The notes beneath the pieces were generated by a model. It had not been told where the DNA came from, ran no database searches, and saw nothing but the letters and a program-made list of their open reading frames with translations. From assembly GCA_029244985.1 (NCBI GenBank), contig JAQWQD010000027.1, positions 62,001-126,000 of the forward strand: a stretch of 64,000 bases of DNA, given 5' to 3'. Position numbers and translations under genes: made by a program. Each line of letters begins with the position of its first letter. Within the stretch, counting starts at the first letter, position 1. Below, in pieces: positions 8,388-18,130 of the stretch. Source of the stretch: Gammaproteobacteria bacterium (GTDB taxonomy: Bacteria > Pseudomonadota > Gammaproteobacteria > Pseudomonadales > Pseudohongiellaceae).

Positions 8388-10823
8388 TTAAAAAGTATTT
8401 ATTGCTAATGGAGTTGAGCCCTGCTCATCGTTATTGGCGAAATTAACAATCATATCCGGTGTCACTGGAACTCGATTAAATGAGTGACCTAACGCATCAG
8501 CGATGGCTGAAGTAACCGCCGCAACAGCACTTCCCTGGGATGGTTCGCCTACGCCACGACCGCCCGCAGGATTGTATGGATCTGCAATGTCGACCGCCCC
8601 ACTTTCCATGTTACTCGGTACATCCAAAATTGTAGGTAGCTTTGCTTGGTAAAAGCCGATGTTTGCCGGCAAGGCATTTTGTGGATCATAAACATGGCGT
8701 TCACTACCTGCCATACCAAATCCCCACACCGCACCGCCATTAATTTGCTGCGCTAGACCCTGTGGATGAATTATCGTTCCACAATCAGCAATGCCAATAT
8801 AATCAATTACCTCGTATTTTCCGGTGTCGAGATCAATTTCTACTTCGGCCATGCTAATCATCAAGCCTGGTGCGATACCTCGTTTGGGTAGATTGTCTTT
8901 GGCGACACCAACTAAACCTGATCCGGCGATGCCTTGCACGGCCCGTTGAGTAATAGAATGAATATCATCTGGATATTCTTCCCCACTAAAGCGACCACCA
9001 AGCTCAATAGCTTTTGCTGCTGCCTCGCCGTAGCTGAATCCCTGGTTTGAATCTTTAGTTTTAAATACACGTTCGTTCTCGATACTGTAGTCTTCCGCAT
9101 CGCCGCCAAATTCGATTGCTGCAATTTCTTTGAGTTTCACCACAGCGTCTTCTGCGGCCACCCAATTGCTTCGAGTATGGGTAAAAATGGTATTTGATCC
9201 ACCCTGTGTAGAGGCGTGAGGCAAATGGCTATCGGTGCTGCCGCGAGGAATTTCACAACTTTCCCAGCGACATTTGAGAACTTCAGCTGCTGCTCGTGCG
9301 GTACCAGCATAAGAATATGTTCCCAGATTACCTACGCCGCTATGCAAATGAATGCGACCGTCTGGTGTTATTCTGACTAGGCCGTCATAACCATTACCGC
9401 CTGCTGAGTGATAGCCCAAGCCAATTCCTAAGCCGCGTACTTTTCTACCGTTTTTTTGGCGCGGCGCAGCTTCACGCTCAGCCCAGTTAAACATCTCTGA
9501 GGCTTTATCAATTGCTTCTGTCATGAACGCACTTGTTATTGGGCCCTGGTTTTCATACACAGGTGACTCACTATGGGGCGCATTCACTCGTCGAAATTGC
9601 GCGCGATCCATGCCTAACTGGCGTGCGGCTTTATCCATTATGGGTGCAATGGCGGCTGACATCTCGTTTTGGCCTGGCCCCCGCTGAGCGCCTCTTGGCG
9701 CGGTATTTGTAAACACTGGAATATTGCGAAGGCGCATGGCGCTGGGAGTGTATACGACCGAGAGATGTTGCGCTGAGGAAGAGGCACTATTTCGTCCAGT
9801 CGGTCCGCCATCGCTGATAATAATTACATCAACTGCGGCTACGCTTCCGTCCGCGCGCACACCAGTTTTTACCCAGCCTTGCATGCCGGGTCTACCAACA
9901 CCGAGGTAATATTCTTCTTCGCGGGTAATGCGAAGTTGTACTGGTCTGTTCAATAACTGTGAAAATTTACCAGTGATAGCCATAGTGGGGTAGACACGAC
10001 CCTTGGAGCCAAATCCACCGCCAGTATTTTCGGAAATCATACAAACGTTTTCCGGAGCTATTCCCAGCAAATCTGCTAGTGGTTCAACCACTGCACTTTG
10101 GCTCTGAGTCGATGCATAGAAATAGCATTTTCCATTTTGCCAATAAGCCATGCTGCTGCGCGGTTCCATGCAGTGGTGCGGAGTGCCAGCGGTGACGAAG
10201 GATTCTTCCACAATAACGGTGCTCTCAGAGAACGCAGTATCTAAATCACCATAAGTCCAGCCATCAGCAAAATCGACGCCGATCGGTTCTTGACCATTTC
10301 TAAATTTTTCAATTTCTGTCGCTGGCCATTTAATTTCGGCAATGCCACCCCGAATTGTCGCATTCTCATCTTCTAATGAATTCGATTGTCTTAAGACGTT
10401 GCCATCTGGATAAGCGTTGGGTCCAAATTGAACAAGGCTCTCTAAGGGATCTGTAACAAAGCTTCGGCGTTCAAACTCTATTTTGATTCGATCAATAGCA
10501 TTTTCTGCAATCGCATCAGAGATCGCAGCAATAGCTACAATTGGTTGGCCGATATAAGTTACATCGTCGGAAGCCAAAACTGGATCATCCGGTGCGGAGG
10601 AAGGTGGTAAGTCATCGGCGGTGATTACACCAAGTACACCATCCATGCGAAGCGCCTCGGAAGCATCGATACTAGTGACACGACCACTCGGCAGAGGACT
10701 GGTAAGCAAGCGTGCGTATACCAAGCCTTCAGGTTTAAAATCCTCTACGTATTTTGCATCGCCGGTTACTTTGCCTTCAACGTCTGGTGGAACGAAATCT
10801 TTTCCAATATGAATAAACGTCAT
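8388..10823 (-). CDS. Molybdopterin-binding large subunit, xanthine dehydrogenase/isoquinoline oxidoreductase family
   Basis: 811 residues. The N-terminal ald/xan hammerhead domain starts GKDFVPPDVEGKVTGDAKY; the cofactor part has GGGFGSKG, APRGAQRGPGQ and, near the C-terminus, RGVGEPSQG with the catalytic Glu of this family. These enzymes hydroxylate a heteroaromatic ring or aldehyde using water as oxygen source at a Mo-cytosine-dinucleotide centre. Its start overlaps the stop of the Tat-exported 2Fe-2S subunit (ATGA). No FAD subunit is adjacent, so the pair resembles two-subunit periplasmic enzymes that pass electrons to a cytochrome. The substrate cannot be read from sequence. Confidence 0.9.
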   Translation of the reverse strand: MTFIHIGKDFVPPDVEGKVTGDAKYVEDFKPEGLVYARLLTSPLPSGRVTSIDASEALRMDGVLGVITADDLPPSSAPDDPVLASDDVTYIGQPIVAIAAISDAIAENAIDRIKIEFERRSFVTDPLESLVQFGPNAYPDGNVLRQSNSLEDENATIRGGIAEIKWPATEIEKFRNGQEPIGVDFADGWTYGDLDTAFSESTVIVEESFVTAGTPHHCMEPRSSMAYWQNGKCYFYASTQSQSAVVEPLADLLGIAPENVCMISENTGGGFGSKGRVYPTMAITGKFSQLLNRPVQLRITREEEYYLGVGRPGMQGWVKTGVRADGSVAAVDVIIISDGGPTGRNSASSSAQHLSVVYTPSAMRLRNIPVFTNTAPRGAQRGPGQNEMSAAIAPIMDKAARQLGMDRAQFRRVNAPHSESPVYENQGPITSAFMTEAIDKASEMFNWAEREAAPRQKNGRKVRGLGIGLGYHSAGGNGYDGLVRITPDGRIHLHSGVGNLGTYSYAGTARAAAEVLKCRWESCEIPRGSTDSHLPHASTQGGSNTIFTHTRSNWVAAEDAVVKLKEIAAIEFGGDAEDYSIENERVFKTKDSNQGFSYGEAAAKAIELGGRFSGEEYPDDIHSITQRAVQGIAGSGLVGVAKDNLPKRGIAPGLMISMAEVEIDLDTGKYEVIDYIGIADCGTIIHPQGLAQQINGGAVWGFGMAGSERHVYDPQNALPANIGFYQAKLPTILDVPSNMESGAVDIADPYNPAGGRGVGEPSQGSAVAAVTSAIADALGHSFNRVPVTPDMIVNFANNDEQGSTPLAINTF

Positions 10824-11407
10824 GACAATAACTCCGCGGCGCGCATTACGCCATTTAAGTAGTGATCATAGGCACCACAACGGCAAAGATTGCCCGCCAA
10901 AGCCTGTCTGGCTTCTTCTCGACTAGGGTTGGAGTTTGCTGTTAATAAAGCGGTAGCCGCCATAACTTGACCAGGTGTGCAAAAACCACATTGAGGGGCT
11001 AGCTCTTCTATAAATGCTTGTTGGACAGCGCTCAAGCGACCATCAACTGATCGTAAGCCTTCGACTGTAGTAATGGCCCGCTGTTTGATCGTGTGAGTAA
11101 GTAATGAGCAACTGTAGTTTGAGATATTGTCTAGTAAGACAGTACAAGCGCCGCATTCGCCGCGATTACATGCGACTTTTAAACCGGTTAGACCTAATTT
11201 GTTGCGTAGGGTAAATGCTAGAGTTTCTGTAGGTGCTACATCGACCAAACGAGTTTGTCCATTTATGTTTAAGGAGAGCAGCCGCTCAACAACAGCATTG
11301 GAGTTGACCTGAGCAGTTGCCAGGTAGTAGCCAGCTCCAGCAGATGCAGCCGCACTTGAATAAATTACGCCCTTAATAAATCGTCGACGGGACAGTTTGG
11401 GGTTCAC
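10820..11407 (-). CDS. Tat-exported 2Fe-2S small subunit of the molybdenum hydroxylase
   Basis: 195 residues. A twin-arginine signal (SRRRFIKG, residues 5-12) and hydrophobic stretch are followed by a plant-type 2Fe-2S domain (CNRGECGACTVLL plus a later Cys) and an all-helical second 2Fe-2S domain with CGFCTPG and CRCG. This is the XdhC/IorA-type electron-transfer subunit. The Tat signal implies that the folded complex, large subunit included, is carried across the inner membrane together. Its last bases overlap the start of the large subunit, so translation is coupled. Confidence 0.9.
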   Translation of the reverse strand: MNPKLSRRRFIKGVIYSSAAASAGAGYYLATAQVNSNAVVERLLSLNINGQTRLVDVAPTETLAFTLRNKLGLTGLKVACNRGECGACTVLLDNISNYSCSLLTHTIKQRAITTVEGLRSVDGRLSAVQQAFIEELAPQCGFCTPGQVMAATALLTANSNPSREEARQALAGNLCRCGAYDHYLNGVMRAAELLS

Positions 11408-11540
11408 TATTTGTCACTCCCTCACAGTTTTGCACGAAAGTTTGAGTTTTAAATACATGGTAAAGCGCAGTGCTACAGTACCTTTGGAACAATTAAAAAT
11501 CAATCCGGTGTTTCCTGAGGCAGGAGTCTGTAAACGAAAA

Positions 11541-12767
11541 TTATTCGTAGCGAAGTGCATCTATGGGGTCAAGATTTGCTGCTTTTGCTGCTGGTAGAAT
11601 CCCGAATAATACTCCTACGAAAGCCGAAAAGCCGAGAGCTAAACCTGCTGCCCAAAGCGGGACGCTTGCCGAAGGAAAATCTGGAATGTTATTGGCTATG
11701 AGCATGCCCAGACCATAGCCTGTCGCCAACCCAACTAGTCCGCCTAGAAGGGAAAGTAATAATGCTTCAATCAAAAATTGCATAAGAATATGATGGCTTT
11801 TTGCACCTATCGCTTTGCAGATCCCAATCTCCCGTGTGCGTTCTGTTACAGAAACTAACATTATATTCATAATGCCTATGCCGCCCACGAGTAACGAGAT
11901 GCTGACTATACCGCCAATGACCATAGTCAATGTCCCAAGAATTTGGTCGAATTGTTCCATTAACTGTTCTGCAGTTTGGATTCGAAAATCATCGTCTTCA
12001 CTGCTGCTTAAGTCATGTGCGTTGCGTAATAGTGTTGTTAATTGCGAAATTACAGCGTCTGGCTCAGCCGTTGGGGTGAGGCTGAGTTGTATGCCGATAT
12101 CAGTCCGTGCTTGGTTTCCTAGAATGCTAACCATAGTGGCATATGGGACGAGTACAAGATTATCACGACTCTGCCCCATAATATCGCCCATCGGCTCAAG
12201 CAAACCGACTATCTTGAACCACTCTCCGCTAAATTCGACGTACTCATTAATTGGGTTTTCAGGGAGATTGAGGTTTTCTCTAACGTCTTCTCCTATTACT
12301 GCGATGCGTCGCCGAGTCTGGTTATCAGATTGGGCAAGGAATCGGCCGACTTCTGTATAGGTTTGCGATACGTCCTGGTAGGTGTAAGTAGTCCCCATGA
12401 TTTCGCTATAAGCGGTTTGCGAACCATATTTAATTTGGCTTGATCTATTCGCAGCAAGAATGGGAGTAATTGATGCGATTCCTTCGCCGCGTTTTTCGAT
12501 TAATTCTAAATCTGCTGGGGTAAGACGAGATCGGATTCCCTTCATTAGATCTTCAAAGGGAGTGTACGACTGGATGGTTAAGCTATTAGCTCCTAGCGAA
12601 GCGAAAGAATCACCTATAAAAGCACTCATGCCTCCGGTTACGGAAACAACTGCAATAACACTTGCAACACCTATGATGATGCCTAAGGTTGTAAGAAAAC
12701 TGCGCAGCCGATTTGCAAAAATTGCCGCAAGTGCCGAACGAGAGCTTTCTAGAAACGCAAAAAACAT
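11541..12767 (-). CDS. MacB/FtsX-type ABC transporter permease
   Basis: 408 residues: N-terminal membrane helix (about 18-42, LGIIIGVASVIAVVSVTGG), a long periplasmic MacB core domain, and three C-terminal helices (about 282-305, 325-350, 370-392) of the FtsX family, with ERTREIGICKAIGAK before them. MacB-type permeases do not carry substrate through the membrane; they move an adaptor and outer-membrane channel mechanically to expel peptides, toxins or lipoproteins. The ATPase domain is a separate gene immediately upstream, and its stop and this start share a base. Confidence 0.9.
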   Translation of the reverse strand: MFFAFLESSRSALAAIFANRLRSFLTTLGIIIGVASVIAVVSVTGGMSAFIGDSFASLGANSLTIQSYTPFEDLMKGIRSRLTPADLELIEKRGEGIASITPILAANRSSQIKYGSQTAYSEIMGTTYTYQDVSQTYTEVGRFLAQSDNQTRRRIAVIGEDVRENLNLPENPINEYVEFSGEWFKIVGLLEPMGDIMGQSRDNLVLVPYATMVSILGNQARTDIGIQLSLTPTAEPDAVISQLTTLLRNAHDLSSSEDDDFRIQTAEQLMEQFDQILGTLTMVIGGIVSISLLVGGIGIMNIMLVSVTERTREIGICKAIGAKSHHILMQFLIEALLLSLLGGLVGLATGYGLGMLIANNIPDFPSASVPLWAAGLALGFSAFVGVLFGILPAAKAANLDPIDALRYE

Positions 12768-13474
12768 TAGACAGCTACTCCTAAAGAAGCTTTTTCAGTC
12801 GCGCTGTCATTGAATATCCTGCCATCTTTCATCTCCACAATTCGATGACAATGCTGAGCTATTTCATTTTCATGAGTTACGACAATTAAAGTGTGCCCTT
12901 CTTTATGTAGTTCATCGAATAGCTGCATAATTTCTATTGTAGTCTTGGAGTCCAGATTCCCAGTCGGCTCATCCGCTAACAAAATAGAAGGATGGGTAAC
13001 AAGAGCTCTTGCTATTGCAACGCGCTGTCGTTGGCCGCCAGAAAGTTGGTTTGGCAGATGATCGACTCTGTCTCCGAGTCCGACTCTAGATAATGCGTCC
13101 ATTGCCATTTCTTTACGCTGACGAAATCCAATGTTTCTATATATCAGTGGTTGCATGACATTATTAAGGGCATTTGCGCGGGGTAGCAAATTGAAGCTTT
13201 GAAATATAAATCCAATTTCCAAGTTTCGGATTTCCGAGAGTTCATTTTGATCAAGTATCTCAACGTTTTTACCATTAAGATGATATTGGCCCGAAGTTGG
13301 TTTATCGAGACAGCCAAGGATATTTAGCATCGTCGACTTTCCAGAACCGGAGGAGCCAATAAAGGCGAGATAGTCATTCTTACTGACACTGATATCGATG
13401 CCATCAAGGGCTTTTACAACTTGAGAGCCCATTTCGTAATGTTTGGTGATACCTGTGAGATTAATGAGTGACAT
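12767..13474 (-). CDS. MacB-type ABC transporter ATP-binding protein
   Basis: 235 residues from the ATG at 13474 (a GTG four codons upstream is an alternative; neither has a clear Shine-Dalgarno). Walker [11 protein letters not shown]-loop [10 protein letters not shown], signature [15 protein letters not shown], Walker [13 protein letters not shown] and the switch His in VVTHE are all intact. It belongs to the LolD/MacB/FtsE ATPase group that drives FtsX-type permeases. Second gene of an adaptor-ATPase-permease operon, 25 bases after the adaptor. Confidence 0.93.
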   Translation of the reverse strand: MSLINLTGITKHYEMGSQVVKALDGIDISVSKNDYLAFIGSSGSGKSTMLNILGCLDKPTSGQYHLNGKNVEILDQNELSEIRNLEIGFIFQSFNLLPRANALNNVMQPLIYRNIGFRQRKEMAMDALSRVGLGDRVDHLPNQLSGGQRQRVAIARALVTHPSILLADEPTGNLDSKTTIEIMQLFDELHKEGHTLIVVTHENEIAQHCHRIVEMKDGRIFNDSATEKASLGVAV

Positions 13475-13499
13475 ATGACGTTTCACTAATACAGAAGCT

Positions 13500-14750
13500 T
13501 TAATTGCCGAATCGTGAGAAAATCACATTGTTTTCAAAATCGTCTGGTCGTTGTTGTGATGCAGCTTCACTGCCGCTCCGTTTTGGATTGATTAGGTCCC
13601 CGTCGACTAAATTTCGTAGTTCTCTGTTTGGTCCAACAATAACCTCTACATCATTGTCTATGTTACTAACTAGTTCTTGATATTCGTCATCGGAAAGTCC
13701 AACTTCGACCTTGGTCTTTCTTGCCGTGCCGTCATCATTAACGAATATGAAATATTCGCTGCGAAGTTCTGCTCGATCCTCTTCGAATATGACGGCCTCG
13801 ACGGGAATTGCCGCTACACGTTGTTCTTGTTGGGTGAATATTTCAGCCCGGCAGGACATGCCTGGGCGAAGCGTCACACTGCCTGGGTCTGTAATATCAA
13901 TCTTTACAACGAAGCTTAAGCCAGTTCTTCCTGTTGCGATCTTTGCGGTGTTCGCAATGAATCGAACCACTCCTTGCATAGGCTGGTCCGGGTACGCGAT
14001 TGCAACGATTTCTGCGCTTTGTCCTACTTCAATGTTTGCTATGTCTGCTTCATCAACGAGCACTTCAGTATAAATACTTGCTGGATTGGCGATGGTCATT
14101 AGCGAAGATCCAGGAATATTTGTAGAACTCGCAATTGCGGTTTCCCCGACCTTTATGTCAAGGCTTGTGACTACTCCATCAATAGGGGAAATGATTTGGG
14201 TTTTTGAAAGATTGTCCAGTACTTGGTCGAGTTGAGCCTCAGCTTGCGTAAGGCTTTCTTTGGAAGACAAAAAATCTATTCTGGCTAGGTCGAGCTGATT
14301 AAGTAGTGATTCATATTCTTGCTCGCCGATAAGACCCTGTTCATAAAGGCTCTTACTTCGTTCATATTGGCGTTCTAGATTTTGTATCCGAACTTCTTGT
14401 CGTTCGATGTCTATCGTATTGATTCTCACCGCGGCCTCTGACTGTTCAAGTCCAGCCAAAAAGTTTTTATCATCTACACGCAAAACTAAATCACCGATTT
14501 TTACGGAATCACCTTCTTCTATCATCAACTCAGCGACTTTTCCGATTACCTCTGAACTGAGCATGACTTCTTCTTCATGAGCCAAAAAGCCAGATGCCAA
14601 GATCGAGGGACTAATAATCCGTTGCGAAACCGTATCAACATCAACTTCAATGGTATCCGGCCCAAAAAAAGCCTGTAAAGTCTGTATTGTAAAAGGAAGG
14701 GCCGCCACTCCTCCTATAAATAGCAAGACGATTAGTTTTTTAATATTCAT
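13500..14750 (-). CDS. MacA/HlyD-type periplasmic adaptor subunit
   Basis: 416 residues: N-terminal membrane anchor (about 5-27), a lipoyl half (EVMLSSEVIGKVAELMIEEGD), a coiled-coil hairpin (about 100-180), the second lipoyl half (TQIISPIDGVVTSLDIKVGETA), then beta-barrel and membrane-proximal domains. This is the periplasmic adaptor that links an inner-membrane ABC permease to an outer-membrane channel. It starts the operon with the ATPase and permease downstream. No TolC-like gene is near, so the channel must be encoded elsewhere. Confidence 0.88.
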   Translation of the reverse strand: MNIKKLIVLLFIGGVAALPFTIQTLQAFFGPDTIEVDVDTVSQRIISPSILASGFLAHEEEVMLSSEVIGKVAELMIEEGDSVKIGDLVLRVDDKNFLAGLEQSEAAVRINTIDIERQEVRIQNLERQYERSKSLYEQGLIGEQEYESLLNQLDLARIDFLSSKESLTQAEAQLDQVLDNLSKTQIISPIDGVVTSLDIKVGETAIASSTNIPGSSLMTIANPASIYTEVLVDEADIANIEVGQSAEIVAIAYPDQPMQGVVRFIANTAKIATGRTGLSFVVKIDITDPGSVTLRPGMSCRAEIFTQQEQRVAAIPVEAVIFEEDRAELRSEYFIFVNDDGTARKTKVEVGLSDDEYQELVSNIDNDVEVIVGPNRELRNLVDGDLINPKRSGSEAASQQRPDDFENNVIFSRFGN

Positions 14751-14909
14751 ATTCCTTTTTCTTAAGAGCAGAATTTGGTTGGCGTCAACTGGAGTAGGTC
14801 GCTGTTCTAGCGGAGGGTGAGGCTACCACGTTATTGTTTAGGAGAAAGGAAAATAAGTCGAAACTATGTAGATTGGGGGATGAGATGTTCAAAATTAGGC
14901 GCTTGATTA

Positions 14910-16241
14910 ATGAAAGCTGATTATTCGGTGACTTACACTCACCTATTCGATAAAGCGTGGCCCATTATTCTTGCTAACGCGTCAGTGCCGTTGCTGGGAT
15001 TTGTTGATACGGCTGTCATTGGTAATTTTGGGGTAACTGAGGATTTGGGAGCGATTGCTTTTGGGGCTCTGATCTTTTCCTTTATTTATTGGGGATTCGG
15101 TTTTCTTCGAATGGGAACCACAGGTTTTGCTGCACAAGCTAGAGGGTCTGGGAATGAAAAGGAAGTAAGAGCCGTGCTTGGGCGGGCATTGCTGCTTGCA
15201 GCAGTCCTAGGCTCGCTATTAATTATTGCCCAAATTCCAATTCAGCTCGCTGCTTTTGCACTTTTAGAAGGGAGTCCGAATGTTGAAACCGTAGCGCAGT
15301 CCTATTTCTCGATTCGAATTTGGGGCGCGCCGGCCACCCTGGCTACTTTCGCCTTAATGGGATTGCTTATTGGTTTGGGTAACAGCAAGCAATTACTATT
15401 TCTTCAATTATTTCTGAATGGCTTGAATATTATTTTGGATCTTTTGTTTGCTGGTTATTTGGGATTGGGGGCTATTGGTATCGCTCTTGGTACTGTGTTA
15501 GCTGAATTAACAACAGTAATAGTTGCAGGAATATTGATAGTAACGAATCTGATAAAATCAAAAAAGTCAGATGAATCATTTTGGACGAAAAAATCTATTT
15601 TTAATCGAGCTGCTATCTTTAAAACAATTTCTTCGAATTTTAATATTATGATCAGAACTTTGTTGCTGGTCTTTTCCTTTGCTTATTTCACTAATCAAAG
15701 TGCGCAATTTGGAGATATAACTCTTGCTGCAAATCATATTTTATTACAGTTAGTTTCATTCGCTGCTTTTTTTCTTGATGGGTTTGCATTTGTGGCTGAA
15801 GCGCTCGTCGGTAAAACTATAGGAGAAAAGTTTAAAGCTGGATTTGACGACAGCGTAGCTAAGACATCGGTCCTTGCGGGTATAACAGCAATCATTCTTG
15901 CTCTCGTTATTATTATTTTTGGTGAGTTAATGATTAGTGCGTTAACCGACATTCAAGCAATTAGAGAAGAGGCGAGTAATAGCCTAATTCTTATTGCAAT
16001 TTATATTCTTCTCTCTGTGGCAGCTTTTCAATTGGATGGAATTTTTATTGGCGCTTCTTTCACAGCACAAATGCGGGATGCTGCGATAATTTCACTCCTA
16101 GTATTCTTGTTCGCATGCTGGATACTGGTGCCAAGTTATCAAATAGAAGGGCTATGGTGGGCGATGATAGTTTACGTAATAGCTAGAGCAGGAGCATTGT
16201 TAATCTTCTATCCAAGCCTTAGGCGATCTCTTAATTCGTAG
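14910..16241 (+). CDS. MATE family efflux transporter (DinF-like)
   Basis: 443 residues, about 12 membrane segments in two similar halves. The N-terminus (FDKAWPIILANASVPLLGFVDTAVIG) and GFLRMGTTGFAAQARG match the DinF branch of the MATE family, cation-driven exporters of organic cations and metabolites. The substrate is unknown. It stands alone, divergent from the MacAB-like operon (159-base gap) and convergent with the DUF3301 gene. Confidence 0.9.
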   Translation: MKADYSVTYTHLFDKAWPIILANASVPLLGFVDTAVIGNFGVTEDLGAIAFGALIFSFIYWGFGFLRMGTTGFAAQARGSGNEKEVRAVLGRALLLAAVLGSLLIIAQIPIQLAAFALLEGSPNVETVAQSYFSIRIWGAPATLATFALMGLLIGLGNSKQLLFLQLFLNGLNIILDLLFAGYLGLGAIGIALGTVLAELTTVIVAGILIVTNLIKSKKSDESFWTKKSIFNRAAIFKTISSNFNIMIRTLLLVFSFAYFTNQSAQFGDITLAANHILLQLVSFAAFFLDGFAFVAEALVGKTIGEKFKAGFDDSVAKTSVLAGITAIILALVIIIFGELMISALTDIQAIREEASNSLILIAIYILLSVAAFQLDGIFIGASFTAQMRDAAIISLLVFLFACWILVPSYQIEGLWWAMIVYVIARAGALLIFYPSLRRSLNS

Positions 16242-16287
16242 TTAGACAATGAAGCTCGACAAAAAGTCAAAAATAGAGTGTTAGAAT

Positions 16288-16626
16288 TCAATGAACATTT
16301 TCTTCATCTTCAGGCAGCAAATGGGCTTCTATTTCTAGTCTATTGATTTGCCTGCCAATGAGTTCAATAATCCCTTTACTGCGCATTGCTCCGGTCGATG
16401 TGAATTCGAAATGGTAACGACGACGCAGGCCTAATGAGCCATCACCACTGCGCATCGGCCATAAACCTCTAAGTACCATTGTTTGATCAAGTAGTTGTAG
16501 GTTTCTCTCTTTGCAATAGCGAAAAATATGTTCCATCGCATATGATTTAACTTTGTCGCTTTGCCACCAAAATGCAATGAAAGCAAAGACAACTGTCGAC
16601 CAAAAAATAAAGGAAAGAGATAACAA
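16288..16626 (-). CDS. DUF3301 domain-containing membrane protein
   Basis: 112 residues from the TTG at 16626, which has GGTAG a few bases before it. The frame stays open upstream to a TTG at 16743, but the family is normally about 100 residues and starts right at the membrane helix, so the shorter form is preferred. One N-terminal helix (about 5-22, ending FWWQSDKVK) is followed by the conserved soluble part HIFRYCKERNLQLLDQT, LRRRYHFEFTSTG and INRLEIEAHLLPE. Widespread in gammaproteobacteria with no known function. The start remains uncertain. Confidence 0.75.
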   Translation of the reverse strand: MLSLSFIFWSTVVFAFIAFWWQSDKVKSYAMEHIFRYCKERNLQLLDQTMVLRGLWPMRSGDGSLGLRRRYHFEFTSTGAMRSKGIIELIGRQINRLEIEAHLLPEDEENVH

Positions 16627-16808
16627 TTTTCTACCGTTGCTGTGTGCGGATACCAATCTTAAGATGTAATAAATTTTGAGCTGTTTGGTCGATGCTTCAG
16701 TATAAGTCTCAGGTTTCGAATATAATAGCGAATTGGCGGCCAATCAAGGTGGTCGATTGACTTGAAAAATTGGATTGAGGGAAAAATTTAGACCGAAAGA
16801 AACTGTTC

Positions 16809-17897
16809 TTACGCTGATGTGTTTGCTCGATCAGCATATCGCTTAATTTGAGCTTCGATAATCTCTAATGCCGTTTGTTCGCATGGTGGTAAATCAGCAT
16901 CAGTTTCATTGAGGGGCTTTACTCGGCTTCCCCAACGAATTAGTCCAGCGCCCCAGGTGAGTCCAGCGCCAAAAGTTGCCATTAGTAGATGGTCTCCAGG
17001 CTTCACTTGCTCCTCTTCAAGCGCTTCCGTCAGTGCTACGGGAATAGTACCCGCCGATGTATTGCCATATTTGTGCACATTGATGAAGACTTTGTCCTCT
17101 TTGATACCTACGCGCTTGGCAAGTGCATCTAGGATGCGCTTATTCGCTTGATGCGGGATTACCAGATTCACATCGGATGTTGTTAATCCATTCTGGCTCA
17201 ATACGTCTTCACAGCCTTGGGCCATGGTTTTAACTGCTCGCTTAAAGACTTCCCGTCCCTCAAAATTCCAATCGACATAGAGAAAATCATCGGTCATACG
17301 GGAATAGGCTGAACCTAAGTTAGTAATTTGGATTGCGTATTTAGCATCGGATTCACAACCAATTTTTGCCGAGAGCAAACCTACTTCGTCTCTAGACTCC
17401 TCTATCACTACAGCACCACAGGCATCACCAAACAATACTGCAACGTCCCTTCGATTCCAGTTCATATAATGTGAGATAAACTCGCCACCAATCACTAGTA
17501 CTTTTTTGTGAGCGCCTGTCCGAATCAAATTAGTACCAATATGCAGTCCGTAGAGGAATCCAGTGCAAGCAGAATTGATATCGATAGCAGCGGCATTGCG
17601 CGCACCAATAGCATCGGCAATGATTGAGGCTGTATTTGGGCAATAGCTATCATTAGTAAGACTGCCTAAGAGGATCAAATCTATTTCAGCAGGGTCTAGA
17701 TCTGCAGCGGCTATGGCACGTTGCGATGCGACAATAGCCATGTCAGAAAAATTACAGTGACAGATCCGCCGTTCTCGAATACCTGTACGAGAAGTAATCC
17801 ATTCATCGGTAGTTTCCATGAATGTCATCAGATCCTTATTACTTAGCACAGCAGGGGGAACACACTTGCCCCAGCCAGTAATTTCTGCATGCAACAT
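16809..17897 (-). CDS. 3-oxoacyl-ACP synthase III (KAS III/FabH-like) family protein
   Basis: 362 residues with the KAS III triad: Cys111 in NSACTGFLYG, His in PHQANKRIL and Asn in YGNTSAGTIP. These enzymes condense an acyl-CoA starter with malonyl-ACP, or make other carbon-carbon or ester links in specialised metabolism. It is about 40 residues longer than housekeeping FabH because of an acidic, Pro/Cys-containing tail (DADLPPCEQTALEIIEAQIKR), and it is not beside other fab genes, so a second FabH or a beta-ketoacyl synthase-like enzyme is more likely than the main initiator. Alone on the minus strand, divergent from the DUF547 gene. Confidence 0.85.
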   Translation of the reverse strand: MLHAEITGWGKCVPPAVLSNKDLMTFMETTDEWITSRTGIRERRICHCNFSDMAIVASQRAIAAADLDPAEIDLILLGSLTNDSYCPNTASIIADAIGARNAAAIDINSACTGFLYGLHIGTNLIRTGAHKKVLVIGGEFISHYMNWNRRDVAVLFGDACGAVVIEESRDEVGLLSAKIGCESDAKYAIQITNLGSAYSRMTDDFLYVDWNFEGREVFKRAVKTMAQGCEDVLSQNGLTTSDVNLVIPHQANKRILDALAKRVGIKEDKVFINVHKYGNTSAGTIPVALTEALEEEQVKPGDHLLMATFGAGLTWGAGLIRWGSRVKPLNETDADLPPCEQTALEIIEAQIKRYADRANTSA

Positions 17898-18130
17898 GAG
17901 AAAACTCCAATTTAGTGGAAATACTTCTGCGAAATACCGGTTCTACCTTCTGCTGAGTCACTCGCTAAGAAATGTTATCGCGGCTATGGTGTAATATTGA
18001 CCGGTAGATCTTAACCTTGGCTCATCTCTCCCAATAATTTTTCTTGGAGAGCAGAGGCAGATGCTGTAAATAGCTAATTCCTATAGAAGAATACTGTATT
18101 TTGTTAATACTGGATAGCCTCAATGATTAT

